From positions 1-52,792 of the forward strand of contig JBKHJO010000012.1 in assembly GCA_046538105.1 (NCBI GenBank): a stretch of DNA of 52,792 nucleotides. Direction: 5' to 3'. Source of the stretch: JAWLEV01 sp046538105 (GTDB lineage Bacteria > Chloroflexota > Anaerolineae > UBA1429). A program made the translations under genes and the position numbers. This document shows, one piece after another, positions 7,700-15,404 of this stretch; positions within the stretch are counted from its first letter, which is position 1; each line of letters begins with the position of its first letter. Below the pieces are notes generated by a model. It was not told the DNA's origin. It worked only from the letters and a program-made list of their open reading frames with translations, and did not search any database.

Positions 7700-8566
7700 A
7701 TGACACTGCAATCAAGATCAACGCAGCGAACTATGCGTCGCGGCGAAGTGCTGGTGGCGATAATGAACAAACGATCTGACTTTGCCATTGCCCAGGGCCA
7801 GCATTGGTACCGCATCCCCGTAAGTAGCGTCCATAGGTTTCTCAAGGAGCGCTGGCCGCCCGAGTGGCTCGCCTTCTATCAGACCAAGGCGTTTGGTGCC
7901 GAAAAGTATAGCATCCGGTACTATGCGCGAGTGGTCGATATCCACAAGGTGTTCCGTTGGCAGCTTTTCCCCGACGAACCGGTCAACGAGAAGACGAACA
8001 GACAATACTACCAGTTGATGCTATCTCCATTGGACCAACTACCTGAGCCGATCCTCAGCCTACGCTTGCGCCGTATCGTGTTTATTCCTACGACTTGGGA
8101 AAAGTTTGTCAGCGCCGTGGAGATCAACGATCTCTATGATGAGAGTCCCCTAGAAGATCATCTCTGGATCGAATTGAAGCGACGGAAGATCGAGGCGCAG
8201 CGTCAGTATTTCGTACCGGTCAAGAGACGAGGCTACTATCTGGATTTTGCCATCTTCTGCAACGAGGGCAAGCTGGATGTGGAAACGGACGGCGATACCT
8301 GGCATCTTGGGCGGGAGTGCGCTTCACGGGATAATGAGCGAGACAACAACCTCACTAACCTAGGATGGTCAATCCTGCGCTTCAGAGGGCGGCGAATTCA
8401 AGAGGAGATGGCCGAGTACTGTATTCCGGCGATTATGAAAAGCGTCAACCGGCTCAACGGGTTGAAGGCGAATGGTCTGGTTCCACGCCCCTTTGATCCA
8501 GAGCACCCCACGGGTCGCCAGCAATTGACGCTCTTTGAGAAAGAACCGGACTATGATATAGATTGA
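7700..8566 (+). CDS. Protein with a C-terminal DUF559/Vsr-like endonuclease domain
   Basis: A 288-residue protein with an AGGAAG ribosome site before the ATG. The first ~150 residues (QHWYRIPVSSVHRFLKERWPP, EKYSIRYYARVVDIHKVFRW, LRLRRIVFIPTTWEKF) form a domain I do not recognise. From about residue 152 a DUF559-type PD-(D/E)XK fold follows: ESPLEDHLWIELKRRKI, then YYLDFAIFCNEGKLDVETDG with the Asp and Glu-x-Asp catalytic pattern, then TWHLGRECASRDNERDNNL and GWSILRFRGRRI. Such domains cut DNA in repair or defence contexts. It lies 220 bp after the PIN toxin and within 8 kb of a methylase-like gene, which hints at a small defence area; that link is inference. Confidence 0.7.
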   Translation: MTLQSRSTQRTMRRGEVLVAIMNKRSDFAIAQGQHWYRIPVSSVHRFLKERWPPEWLAFYQTKAFGAEKYSIRYYARVVDIHKVFRWQLFPDEPVNEKTNRQYYQLMLSPLDQLPEPILSLRLRRIVFIPTTWEKFVSAVEINDLYDESPLEDHLWIELKRRKIEAQRQYFVPVKRRGYYLDFAIFCNEGKLDVETDGDTWHLGRECASRDNERDNNLTNLGWSILRFRGRRIQEEMAEYCIPAIMKSVNRLNGLKANGLVPRPFDPEHPTGRQQLTLFEKEPDYDID

Positions 8567-8671
8567 TGCAGAATCTATACTTTGGCATGCCCCATGTTTG
8601 CAATCTGCTATGAGTCGGGTAGGCTAAGGGAAGGATAAGCATAAGCCTATATCAGACGGGGGGCTGAGAAG

Positions 8672-9886
8672 ATGAACGTTGAACATCAGGTACAGATGGC
8701 GTTGGACAAGGGAGAGGGCGTCCTGCGACTGGCCCCTACCTGGGTACCCAGGGACTTTTGCATACCCGGATGCCGTCTGAAACTGCATCCCGACGACTAC
8801 TATGCCATGGGAGCCCATCGCGGGGGCATCGACGAGCGCTGGTTCGCCTCCACCGTGCGGGCGGACAACGGTCCCGAGACCCTGCCCGACGAGGGCCTGA
8901 GTTATGTCGTGCTGCAGGATGGGGGGCAGGAACAGCATTTCCCGCTCCGCGAGGTCATCGAGGTGGCGGGCGAGGCCATCATAGGCCAGCGACTGATGGA
9001 CGAATATGGCCGTTGGCCCATGTACGCCAAGTTCTTTGATAACCTGGGGCCCCTGCCCCACCATCTTCATCAGATGAGGGAACACGCAGAACGGGTCTCC
9101 CAACAGCCCAAACCGGAGTCCTACTACTTTCCCGTGCAGCTCAACAACCACGGGGGACGCTTTCCCTATACCTTTTTTGGCCTACGCCCCGGCGTCACCC
9201 GAGAGGACGTCAAGGAATGTCTTCGCAATTGGAACAAGGGCGACAACAAGATCCTGAACCTGTCCCGGGCCTACAAACTGGAACCGGGCACCGGCTGGGA
9301 CGTGCCCCCCGGCGTCCTGCACGCCCCGGGCAGCCTCTGCACATACGAGCCCCAGTACGCCAGCGACGTCTTTGCCATGTTCCAATCTCTGGTCGATAAG
9401 GTGCCCGTACCGCGCGAGCAACTGGTCAAGGACGTGCCCGAGGAACACAGGGATGATCTGGACTATATCGTGGATATGCTGGACTGGGAACTCAACCTGG
9501 ATCCCCAATTCTACGAACACCGCTTTGCAGCACCCGAGCCCGTGCGGCCCATGGAGGCCATGAAAGAGGAGGGTTATATCGACAAGTGGGTCAGTTACCG
9601 CAGCCCCCACTTTTCAGCCAAAGAGACCAGCATCCTGCCCGGGCGCTCTGTCACGCTCGTGGACCAGGCCTGCTACGGCCTCATCCTGCTGCAGGGACAT
9701 GGCGCGTTCGGCACGTGGCAGATCGAGACTCCGACCCTGATTCGCTACGGGCAACTCACCAACGACGAGTTCTTTGTCACCGAGGAGGCGGCACAGGAGG
9801 GGGTAAGGGTGGTCAATCCCAGCAAGACGGACCCCATCGTCATGCTACGACACTATGGGCCGGCAAATCCCGACCTGCACCTGTGA
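8672..9886 (+). CDS. ManA-like cupin-fold protein (putative sugar-phosphate isomerase relative)
   Basis: A 404-residue protein with two cupin-like halves, similar in plan to class I mannose-6-phosphate isomerases. The likely metal site is in LGPLPHHLHQM (residues ~126-136) and in the second block TGWDVPPGVLHAPGSLCTYE (residues ~209-228). The C-terminal half (TSILPGRSVTLVDQACYGLILLQGHGAFGTWQIE) reads as a second beta-sandwich. It lacks the full ManA signature that I know, so the substrate is open; it may isomerise or merely bind a sugar derivative. It stands alone, convergent with the glycosyltransferase gene across a 93-bp gap that holds a hairpin. Confidence 0.6.
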   Translation: MNVEHQVQMALDKGEGVLRLAPTWVPRDFCIPGCRLKLHPDDYYAMGAHRGGIDERWFASTVRADNGPETLPDEGLSYVVLQDGGQEQHFPLREVIEVAGEAIIGQRLMDEYGRWPMYAKFFDNLGPLPHHLHQMREHAERVSQQPKPESYYFPVQLNNHGGRFPYTFFGLRPGVTREDVKECLRNWNKGDNKILNLSRAYKLEPGTGWDVPPGVLHAPGSLCTYEPQYASDVFAMFQSLVDKVPVPREQLVKDVPEEHRDDLDYIVDMLDWELNLDPQFYEHRFAAPEPVRPMEAMKEEGYIDKWVSYRSPHFSAKETSILPGRSVTLVDQACYGLILLQGHGAFGTWQIETPTLIRYGQLTNDEFFVTEEAAQEGVRVVNPSKTDPIVMLRHYGPANPDLHL

Positions 9887-9911
9887 TTGGGCAACACCAA
9901 TATCCAAAATA

Positions 9912-9949
9912 CGAAAAGCGATCTGCAAAGTTCGGGGGATCGCCTTTCG
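9912..9949. terminator. Hairpin between convergent genes
   Basis: CGAAAAGCGATC (9912-9923) pairs with GATCGCCTTTCG (9938-9949) with one mismatch, across a 14-nt loop. Its place between two convergent genes fits a shared transcription stop, though there is no long T-run. Confidence 0.4.
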
Positions 9950-9979
9950 CAATAGCAGGACGAGTTGCTACTCCGTGGA

Positions 9980-11437
9980 TCAGCCGCTGCGGCTGGGTTT
10001 CACCAGACGCGAAAGGGATGCCGCCGATCTGACCACCACACGGATGATGAGTGAAAGCAGGATGGTGAGGCCGGCAAATACCCACGTCGAATGGGGCACA
10101 CGCCGCAGCGCTCTCCACTTGGCGCGGAGTGTCCTTCTGGGGCGAAACCCCCCTCGCGCCTCACGCTGCTCCTCCCGGGCGTCGAGTCGCTCGACGAGTA
10201 TCTCCCTCACCTCTCCGTCTGGCAAAAAGGAGACGAGGCTGTCCAGACTTGAGCGCTCGTCCTCCTCAGTCTCCGGCGCTTCCTCTTCCAGCAGGACGTT
10301 ATAAGCCTGCACCGTCGCGTCCACCACATTGGACCAATCCAGGTCGGTCACGCGACGTCGCGCCTCGGCACACATACGATCATATGCCGTCTGGGGAAGC
10401 GAACATACCTCCTCGACGTATCGGGCAAAGACCTCCGGCTCCGTGTCCTTGGGCAAGCGATGCCCCACCCCCTCATCCACAAGCTCGTCGATAGTCTCGT
10501 TGGACAATCCCACCACAGGCGTGCCAGAGGCCAGGGCCTCGATGATGACCAGACTCTGTGCCTCCATCTTGGAGGCGGAGACAAAAATGTGGGTTTTTTC
10601 CAGATGCTGGGGAATCTCCTCATGGGGTATCTGCCCCGTGAATATCACGTTGTCGCACCCCATGCGCTCGCATAGGTCGCGGAGCCCGTGCCCATACTCT
10701 GGATCCAGCGCATCTCCGATGAGTTGCAGCCGGTAATTCTGTGGCAGATGGCTTGCCATGCGGATGAGATAGGCCTGATTCTTTCTATCGGTCAGATAGC
10801 CCACAAAGGTCAAGATCCGCTCCGCAGCGTCCATATCAGCCGGGACACATTTTGCATACTGCGCCAGATCTCTACCATTCGGTATGATGAAAATCCTGCC
10901 CTCGTATCCGAACTGGCGCAGTGCCTCCATGACGGAGCGATTCAAAGCGATGATGGCGTCACAGTTATCATAGAAATCTCCCAGAGCACGTTGAAGCACC
11001 GACTCACTGAACGACGAGCGCATGATTCTGACGTTCAGCGCATCGACGGCGCCGAACTCAAAGGGGTTTCTGGGCAACACGTGGGTGGTATGCACAAAGG
11101 GCACCTGATTCATCCTGGCCCACACCTGTCCAATGAGCCCGATGGAGGCCGCCTCATGGGCATGAACGATATGTGGATCAAACAGGTCGAGGAACTCGAA
11201 CATCTCATGCACAACACTTCCGGATAAGGCCGGCAGTTCGAACTCGTCCCCCTCCATGACGCTCTGGATCCCAAACATCTCCAGCCCGTCCTCGCGCTCA
11301 TACAGCCCGGTCTCCCTGGCCGGGCAGATCATGACCACGTCATGATCAAGGTTGAAATGGTCGGCCAGTTCGTGGGCCACCCTGCCCTCTCCGCCGCCAA
11401 GTCCTTTTCTAAACAGGGATATAAAGGCAATTCTCAT
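9980..11437 (-). CDS. GT4-type glycosyltransferase with C-terminal membrane anchor
   Basis: A 485-residue GT-B glycosyltransferase. It opens MRIAFISLFRKGLGGGEGRV (glycine loop), continues through DPHIVHAHE and IIPNGRDL, and carries the GT4 donor-site block ASKMEAQSLVIIEALASGTP with the E-x7-E pair. It should move a sugar from an NDP-sugar to a glycan or lipid. Unusually, residues ~390-450 are highly charged and are followed by a hydrophobic segment (STWVFAGLTILLSLIIRVVV), which should tether the enzyme to the inner membrane face. The start overlaps the sulfotransferase stop (ATGA), so the two are co-translated and probably act on the same surface glycan. Confidence 0.85.
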   Translation of the reverse strand: MRIAFISLFRKGLGGGEGRVAHELADHFNLDHDVVMICPARETGLYEREDGLEMFGIQSVMEGDEFELPALSGSVVHEMFEFLDLFDPHIVHAHEAASIGLIGQVWARMNQVPFVHTTHVLPRNPFEFGAVDALNVRIMRSSFSESVLQRALGDFYDNCDAIIALNRSVMEALRQFGYEGRIFIIPNGRDLAQYAKCVPADMDAAERILTFVGYLTDRKNQAYLIRMASHLPQNYRLQLIGDALDPEYGHGLRDLCERMGCDNVIFTGQIPHEEIPQHLEKTHIFVSASKMEAQSLVIIEALASGTPVVGLSNETIDELVDEGVGHRLPKDTEPEVFARYVEEVCSLPQTAYDRMCAEARRRVTDLDWSNVVDATVQAYNVLLEEEAPETEEDERSSLDSLVSFLPDGEVREILVERLDAREEQREARGGFRPRRTLRAKWRALRRVPHSTWVFAGLTILLSLIIRVVVRSAASLSRLVKPSRSG

Positions 11438-12630
11438 TTCTTCTTCGCCCGGGAGTCCACTTTGACCTTCACAGCCTCACCCCTCGTGTCAAAGCCAAAA
11501 CGAGAGAATATACCCCTGTACTCTTTTACGATCTCCTCATGGGTCAATCCCATCTCCTCCAGCGAATACTCGTGATCGCTATCATAGCTGCGCGATTTCT
11601 CTCCCTCTTTGCGTAACACACGCGCAAAGGCGGGCCCCATCTGAAGGCCAAAACGCTTATATATTCTGGCCACGGTGCTTTCTGCCTTTTGTACAAGATC
11701 ATCGAAATTCACGATGACATAATTCCCCTTGGAGACACGTTCCAGGCGTTCCAGGGGGTAATTGTACCAGTGCTGGGCCATATCAAGCACGTATTCGCGG
11801 CTGCGGTCATCCTGTATGGGCTGATCGAGGAGTTCCCATTCGCGTTCCTTGAGGCTGATGAAAGAGGGGATCATGTCCAGGGGGTTGCGCGCCAGATATA
11901 TGATCTTGGCGTCGGGAAAATAGTCATAAAGGGTGTCGATCATGGGGGTAAAGGAGGGATTCTTGGCCAGATAATGTTTTCGGTCCGTGTCAGCGGCGTA
12001 GAGGTGGCGCTGCAGACATCTTTTGTAAAAGGTCATGATGCGCTCTTTTTCTGATTCGGGCATCGCCGTGTCGAAATAGGTATAGGGTATAGCCTCATCC
12101 AGCAGGGCCACGTACAGCCAGATCTTGAGGCTGGACCAGATGTGGAACAGGAGGTACTCGTCCTCCTCGGGGGCCCGCAGGGCGATCTTGTGCATCACGT
12201 TCCCCTCCTGCCAGCGCCTCTGCTGAGCATCGATGAGGCGCTGCATGGGACACCCCAACACCCGATCCGCGGCCCGCAGCCCCTTTAGCACCCTACGCAG
12301 GGTGATAGAGGGAGCAAAGACCATCTCCCAGGTGCGCATAAAGGCGAAATTAGCCTCGTCCCTGGCTAACAGACGATGGAGAAACGTAGTACCGCTGCGG
12401 GGGTTGCCCACGATAAAGACCGGCTGCCAGACCTCCTTTTTCTTGTATCCCCGGAAAAAGATCTCGTCCGCCAAAAAGCCGATCCAGGTCACGACCTCCA
12501 GGAGGAAAAAGAGAAAATAGAACAGGACAAAGCCGCCAATCCGCCGTGGCACCGGCTCACGGGGATCCTTTCGTTTGCGGAACAAGGTGCGATAGAAGAA
12601 TTTGAAGAAATTCCTGAAACTGAAGAACAC
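11434..12630 (-). CDS. Sulfotransferase family protein
   Basis: A 398-residue PAPS-dependent sulfotransferase. The 5'-phosphosulfate loop is VFIVGNPRSGTTFLHRLLARD, and the 3'-phosphate site is in KIIYLARNPLDMIPSFISL. A hydrophobic N-terminal segment (GGFVLFYFLFFLLEVVTWIG) suggests membrane attachment. The GTG at 12630 is chosen because AAGGAAGG lies just before it; the frame is open upstream to a TTG at 12657 that has no ribosome site. It is transcribed with the downstream glycosyltransferase, so a sulfated glycan or glycolipid is the likely product. A promoter is visible about 125 bp upstream. Confidence 0.85.
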   Translation of the reverse strand: MFFSFRNFFKFFYRTLFRKRKDPREPVPRRIGGFVLFYFLFFLLEVVTWIGFLADEIFFRGYKKKEVWQPVFIVGNPRSGTTFLHRLLARDEANFAFMRTWEMVFAPSITLRRVLKGLRAADRVLGCPMQRLIDAQQRRWQEGNVMHKIALRAPEEDEYLLFHIWSSLKIWLYVALLDEAIPYTYFDTAMPESEKERIMTFYKRCLQRHLYAADTDRKHYLAKNPSFTPMIDTLYDYFPDAKIIYLARNPLDMIPSFISLKEREWELLDQPIQDDRSREYVLDMAQHWYNYPLERLERVSKGNYVIVNFDDLVQKAESTVARIYKRFGLQMGPAFARVLRKEGEKSRSYDSDHEYSLEEMGLTHEEIVKEYRGIFSRFGFDTRGEAVKVKVDSRAKKK

Positions 12631-12754
12631 TATGCCTTCCTTTTCAATGGGTAGCAACGCGTCCAGGGGTCACTTCCGACATGCCTGGGCATGCTACTTC
12701 CATACAGTTCTGAGGAAAAAGGAGCATCCTCCCTTATCATCATCCTCGACCCAA

Positions 12755-12783
12755 ATTGTAACCCAATTGCACAAACTACGCAA
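12755..12783 (-). promoter_or_regulatory. Promoter of the sulfotransferase-glycosyltransferase operon
   Basis: On the minus strand: -35 TTGCGT (12783-12778), 17-nt spacer, -10 TACAAT (12760-12755). The leader of about 120 nt contains a GGGAGGATGCTCC palindrome-like patch of unknown meaning. Confidence 0.6.
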
Positions 12784-12804
12784 GCCTTGACCTTCCGGTA
12801 CAGA

Positions 12805-12980
12805 AAGCGTGTTCTACCATCTAGAACCTACCGTGGCAAGATGGTTCTACCAAAAGATAATCCTACCAAAGGGGAGCCATGGCCACAGAGGAGAAGATGG
12901 ATGTCCAGGAGCGATTCAAATACCTACGAATGATCAAGGGGCCGGATAGGCGAGATCCCAACTACATGATGCGCTTTTGA
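12805..12980 (+). mobile_element. Remnant of an insertion sequence end with truncated transposase
   Basis: Four copies of a TCTACC/CCTACC-type motif stand close together (GTTCTACCA, AACCTACCG, GGTTCTACCA, ATCCTACCA between about 12810 and 12868), as expected for transposase binding sites at an IS end. A strong ribosome site and a short transposase-like start codon region follow. No other end or target duplication could be seen. Confidence 0.5.
12879..12980 (+). pseudogene. Truncated transposase N-terminus
   Basis: A 33-codon frame starts at an ATG with AAAGGGGAG upstream. MATEEKMDVQERFKYLRMIK resembles the start of integrase-core transposases that open with an (R)F/IRYLRMM-type helix. It then diverges and stops at 12980. 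The usual ~400-residue remainder is missing, so it is a fragment, or a short decayed copy. The stop codon lies inside the -35 box of the tRNA promoter. Confidence 0.5.
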
Positions 12981-13005
12981 CGCTACCATATCGGTATGGT
13001 AAAAT
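12977..13005 (+). promoter_or_regulatory. Promoter of the CAU tRNA gene
   Basis: The -35 TTGACG (12977-12982), 17-nt spacer and -10 TAAAAT (13000-13005) lie 19 nt before the tRNA. The -35 overlaps the end of the transposase fragment. Confidence 0.75.
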
Positions 13006-13023
13006 CTATATCATAAGATATAC

Positions 13024-13095
13024 GGGCCCATAGCTCAGCGGCAGAGCGACCGGCTCATAACCGGTTGGTCCGAGGTTCGAATCCTCGTGGGCCCA
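13024..13095 (+). tRNA. tRNA with CAU anticodon (tRNA-Met elongator or tRNA-Ile2)
   Basis: A complete 72-nt cloverleaf: acceptor GGGCCCA/TGGGCCC with discriminator A, D-stem GCTC/GAGC, anticodon stem ACCGG/CCGGT with loop CTCATAA (anticodon CAT), and T-arm CGAGG-TTCGAAT-CCTCG. CCA is not encoded. It is not the initiator: position 1-72 is a G-C pair and the anticodon stem lacks the three stacked G-C pairs. The G-C-rich acceptor with C4-G69 and C5-G68 is like tRNA-Ile2, whose anticodon C is changed to lysidine by TilS, so Ile2 is a real alternative to elongator Met. Confidence 0.95.
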
Positions 13096-13125
13096 TAGAG
13101 ATCCTCCCAAGGTTCTCGATCTCGT

Positions 13126-13156
13126 AAGCGGGCCTGACTTTTGTTGGGCCCGCTTT
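13126..13156 (+). terminator. Terminator-like hairpin after the tRNA
   Basis: AAGCGGGCC (13126-13134) pairs with GGCCCGCTT (13147-13155) across a 12-nt loop, ending in TTT. The stretch from 13157 to 13408 holds the infC upstream region but no further gene. Confidence 0.65.
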
Positions 13157-13348
13157 GATCTATGGGCTTTCAATCCCGCTTATGCCAGTGGGTCGACTAC
13201 TATGATCCGTGGGCATATCGATGCCTGACGGGCCAGCACAGGGGAAAACTCGTATGCAGCCCTCGGTGATGCAGGGGATCAGACGGGAAACCCGTATTTG
13301 TTGACAAAATCCCATTTGATTTGACGTCCGTCTTTAACTATGTTAAAG

Positions 13349-13354
13349 TATAAT
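13349..13354 (+). promoter_or_regulatory. Probable -10 box of the infC-rpmI-rplT operon
   Basis: A TATAAT at 13349-13354 follows the palindrome TTTAAC/GTTAAA (13333-13347). No good -35 is found at the right distance; TTGACG at 13321 is 22 nt away. The call is therefore tentative. Confidence 0.4.
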
Positions 13355-13408
13355 TCGTCTTGTATACGCAGGTAGGGGTCGTTTGTGTAGCGGGAGCGAG
13401 GTGGCATC

Positions 13409-13924
13409 ATCAAAAGAGAACATAGAGTGAATCGAGAGATTCGGGCTCAAAAGGTACGGCTGATTGACGAGAAGGGAAACCAAGTGGGGGTCGTCCCGTT
13501 GGATCGCGCCCAACGCGAGGCGCGAGAACGGGGTGTGGATCTGGTGGAGGTGGCACCCAATGCCAACCCGCCTGTATGCCGCATGTTGGACTATGGCAAG
13601 TATCTGTATGAGAAGGAGCGCCGCGATCGTAAGGCACGCCAGGCCCAGAAAAAGGCCTCCATCAAAGAGATCCAACTGCGGCCCAAGATCGCCAATCATG
13701 ATTTCATGGTCAAGGTAAAGAGAGCGCGGCGGTTCATCGAAGAGGGGGCCAAGGTCCGCGTGCGGCTGCGCTTCCGCGGCCGGGAGATCACCCATCAGGG
13801 GGTTGCTCAGGATCTGATGGATCGCATGGTAGAGGAACTGAAAGACGTGGCTTTTCTCGACAACAGACCCTCTATGGAAGGCTATGACATGATCATGATC
13901 CTCGCCCCGGGGATGGAAGAATAG
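13409..13924 (+). CDS. infC: Translation initiation factor IF-3, probable non-canonical ATC start
   Basis: IF-3 keeps the ribosomal subunits apart and checks the start codon and initiator tRNA. The protein shows NREIRAQKVRLIDEKGNQVG, LVEVAPNANPPVCRMLDYGK and the C-terminal KEIQLRPKI and RFRGREITH blocks. The nearest usual start is GTG at 13427, but it has no ribosome site and would cut off a conserved RVN. In frame, ATC at 13409 (or 13406) follows AGGTG and gives (M)KREHRVNREIR, the normal IF-3 start. Rare ATT/ATA/ATC starts are the known basis of infC autocontrol in other bacteria, so the ATC start is preferred; the GTG remains possible. It heads infC-rpmI-rplT. Confidence 0.93.
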   Translation: MKREHRVNREIRAQKVRLIDEKGNQVGVVPLDRAQREARERGVDLVEVAPNANPPVCRMLDYGKYLYEKERRDRKARQAQKKASIKEIQLRPKIANHDFMVKVKRARRFIEEGAKVRVRLRFRGREITHQGVAQDLMDRMVEELKDVAFLDNRPSMEGYDMIMILAPGMEE

Positions 13925-13975
13925 CCGGACGACCCTCGATTTTTTTCAATAGATAGATTTGGAGGTGTTTTCATC

Positions 13976-14182
13976 GTGCCTAAACTAAAGACACATCAGG
14001 CGACGGCCAAGCGCTTCAGGCTGACCGGCTCGGGAAAGCTGGTGCGCCGCAAGCGTGGTAAGCGCACGCGTTCCAAGAGCGCCAAGCGCGAGGCCCGCAA
14101 CAAGATGGTAGAAGTGGAGAACACGGCCGAAGCCAAGCGCGTGGAACGCCTCGTGCCCTATCTCAAAAAATATAAAGGCTAA
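13976..14182 (+). CDS. rpmI: 50S ribosomal protein L35
   Basis: A 68-residue, strongly basic protein with the typical start MPKLKTHQATAKRFRLTGSG and tail KRVERLVPYLKKYKG. It begins with GTG after a clear GGAGGT site. It is the middle gene of the standard infC-rpmI-rplT set and is a component of the large subunit. Confidence 0.97.
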   Translation: MPKLKTHQATAKRFRLTGSGKLVRRKRGKRTRSKSAKREARNKMVEVENTAEAKRVERLVPYLKKYKG

Positions 14183-14230
14183 TTGATACCACGTTCGTAA
14201 CTTTTTGTACTGTAAGAAAGGACTAGGACA

Positions 14231-14596
14231 TTGCCCAGGGCAAAAGGAAGTGTCGCTGCCAGGCGACGCCATAAAAAGGTACTCGAGAGAACCAAAGGAC
14301 AGTATGGCACCAAGCACGCCCTCTATCGGCGTGCCCACGAGGCTATGCTACAATCTCTGCGCTTTGCCACCCGCGACAGGCGACGCCGTAAGCGGGACAT
14401 GCGCAGGCTTTGGATCACACGCATCAACGCCGCCGCGCGGCAGAATGGCATGAAGTACAGCACCCTCATAGGAGGGCTGAGCCGCGCGAATGTGGAGGTC
14501 AACCGCAAGATGCTGGCCGAGATGGCCATCACCGATCCGGCCACCTTTGCAGAATTCGTGGGTATAGCCCAAGAGGCGCTGGCGGAAGGGGCATAG
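14231..14596 (+). CDS. rplT: 50S ribosomal protein L20
   Basis: A 121-residue protein beginning PRAKGSVAARRRHKKVLERT after a TTG start at 14231, with AAAGGA upstream. L20 binds 23S rRNA early in assembly of the large subunit, and in several bacteria it represses this operon by binding the leader. The core LWITRINAAARQNGMKYSTL is intact. Confidence 0.97.
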   Translation: MPRAKGSVAARRRHKKVLERTKGQYGTKHALYRRAHEAMLQSLRFATRDRRRRKRDMRRLWITRINAAARQNGMKYSTLIGGLSRANVEVNRKMLAEMAITDPATFAEFVGIAQEALAEGA

Positions 14597-14600
14597 TCCC

Positions 14601-15404
14601 TTGCCATACATGGGCGAGATCAGTAGTCTGCAGAATGCCCATGTGAAAGAAGCGCGCTTTATCAGGGATAGAAAACGGAGCCGATATCGGGAGAGGCGCT
14701 ATTTCATCGAGGGATTGCGCCTTGTCTCTTACGCGTTAAAATGCGAATGTCGGCCCGTTTTCGTCTTCTATAGCAAATCCTTTGCCCAGGGAGAGCAGGA
14801 GCGCACGCTCCTGCAGCGCCTGACAGAAAGTGACTCGCTGGTCTGGTGCGTATCGTCCGAGGTGATGGAGGCCCTCTCGGACACGGTCACCCCGCAGGGG
14901 GTCGTGGCCATCGTGCCCATGCCCGACGTCAACCAGGCGACGATCCAGGAGAGCACCCTGTTGCTCGTCCTGGACAACGTGCGCGATCCGGGTAACGTGG
15001 GCACCATTCTCAGAACCGCCAAAGCCACGGACACCGACGCTGTGGTTCTCTCCAAAGGCTGCGTCGATGCCTACGACCCCAAAGTGGTGCGTGCGGGAAT
15101 GGGCGCCCAGTTACGGCTGCCCATCTTCCCCAACGCCCCCTGGACCGATATCAAGACCTTTGTGCAGGGCAAACAGTGTCTTTTGGCCGATGCCGGCGGT
15201 CAGGCCACGCCCTGGGCGCTGCAGTGGAATCAGCCCACGGCCCTCATCGTGGGCAACGAGGCCCATGGTGCCACCCCCGAGGCCTGGGAACTGGCGGATC
15301 AGGCTGTCCGTCTGCCCATGGCCGAGGATATAGAATCCCTCAACGTAGCCATCGCCACGGCTGTCCTCCTGTTTGAGGCCTGCCACCAGCGAAGCCTGAC
15401 CTAA
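14601..15404 (+). CDS. TrmH/SpoU family RNA 2'-O-methyltransferase
   Basis: A 267-residue protein with an N-terminal substrate-binding domain (SSLQNAHVKEARFIRDRK) and a C-terminal SPOUT knot. The three SpoU motifs are seen as LDNVRDPGNVGTILRTA, ALIVGNEAHG, and LPMAEDIESLNVAIATAVLL. It should methylate a ribose 2'-OH in rRNA or tRNA with SAM. The start is TTG at 14601 or, less strongly, ATG at 14610. It follows rplT at once, so it probably belongs to the ribosomal operon. The stop overlaps that of the convergent cinA gene by 4 bp. The exact RNA target is not deducible. Confidence 0.92.
   Translation: MPYMGEISSLQNAHVKEARFIRDRKRSRYRERRYFIEGLRLVSYALKCECRPVFVFYSKSFAQGEQERTLLQRLTESDSLVWCVSSEVMEALSDTVTPQGVVAIVPMPDVNQATIQESTLLLVLDNVRDPGNVGTILRTAKATDTDAVVLSKGCVDAYDPKVVRAGMGAQLRLPIFPNAPWTDIKTFVQGKQCLLADAGGQATPWALQWNQPTALIVGNEAHGATPEAWELADQAVRLPMAEDIESLNVAIATAVLLFEACHQRSLT

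Noticed and set aside
13427..13429. GTG as the start of infC
   Set aside because: It lacks a ribosome site and would remove the conserved RVN before NREIR; it is kept only as the alternative to ATC 13409.
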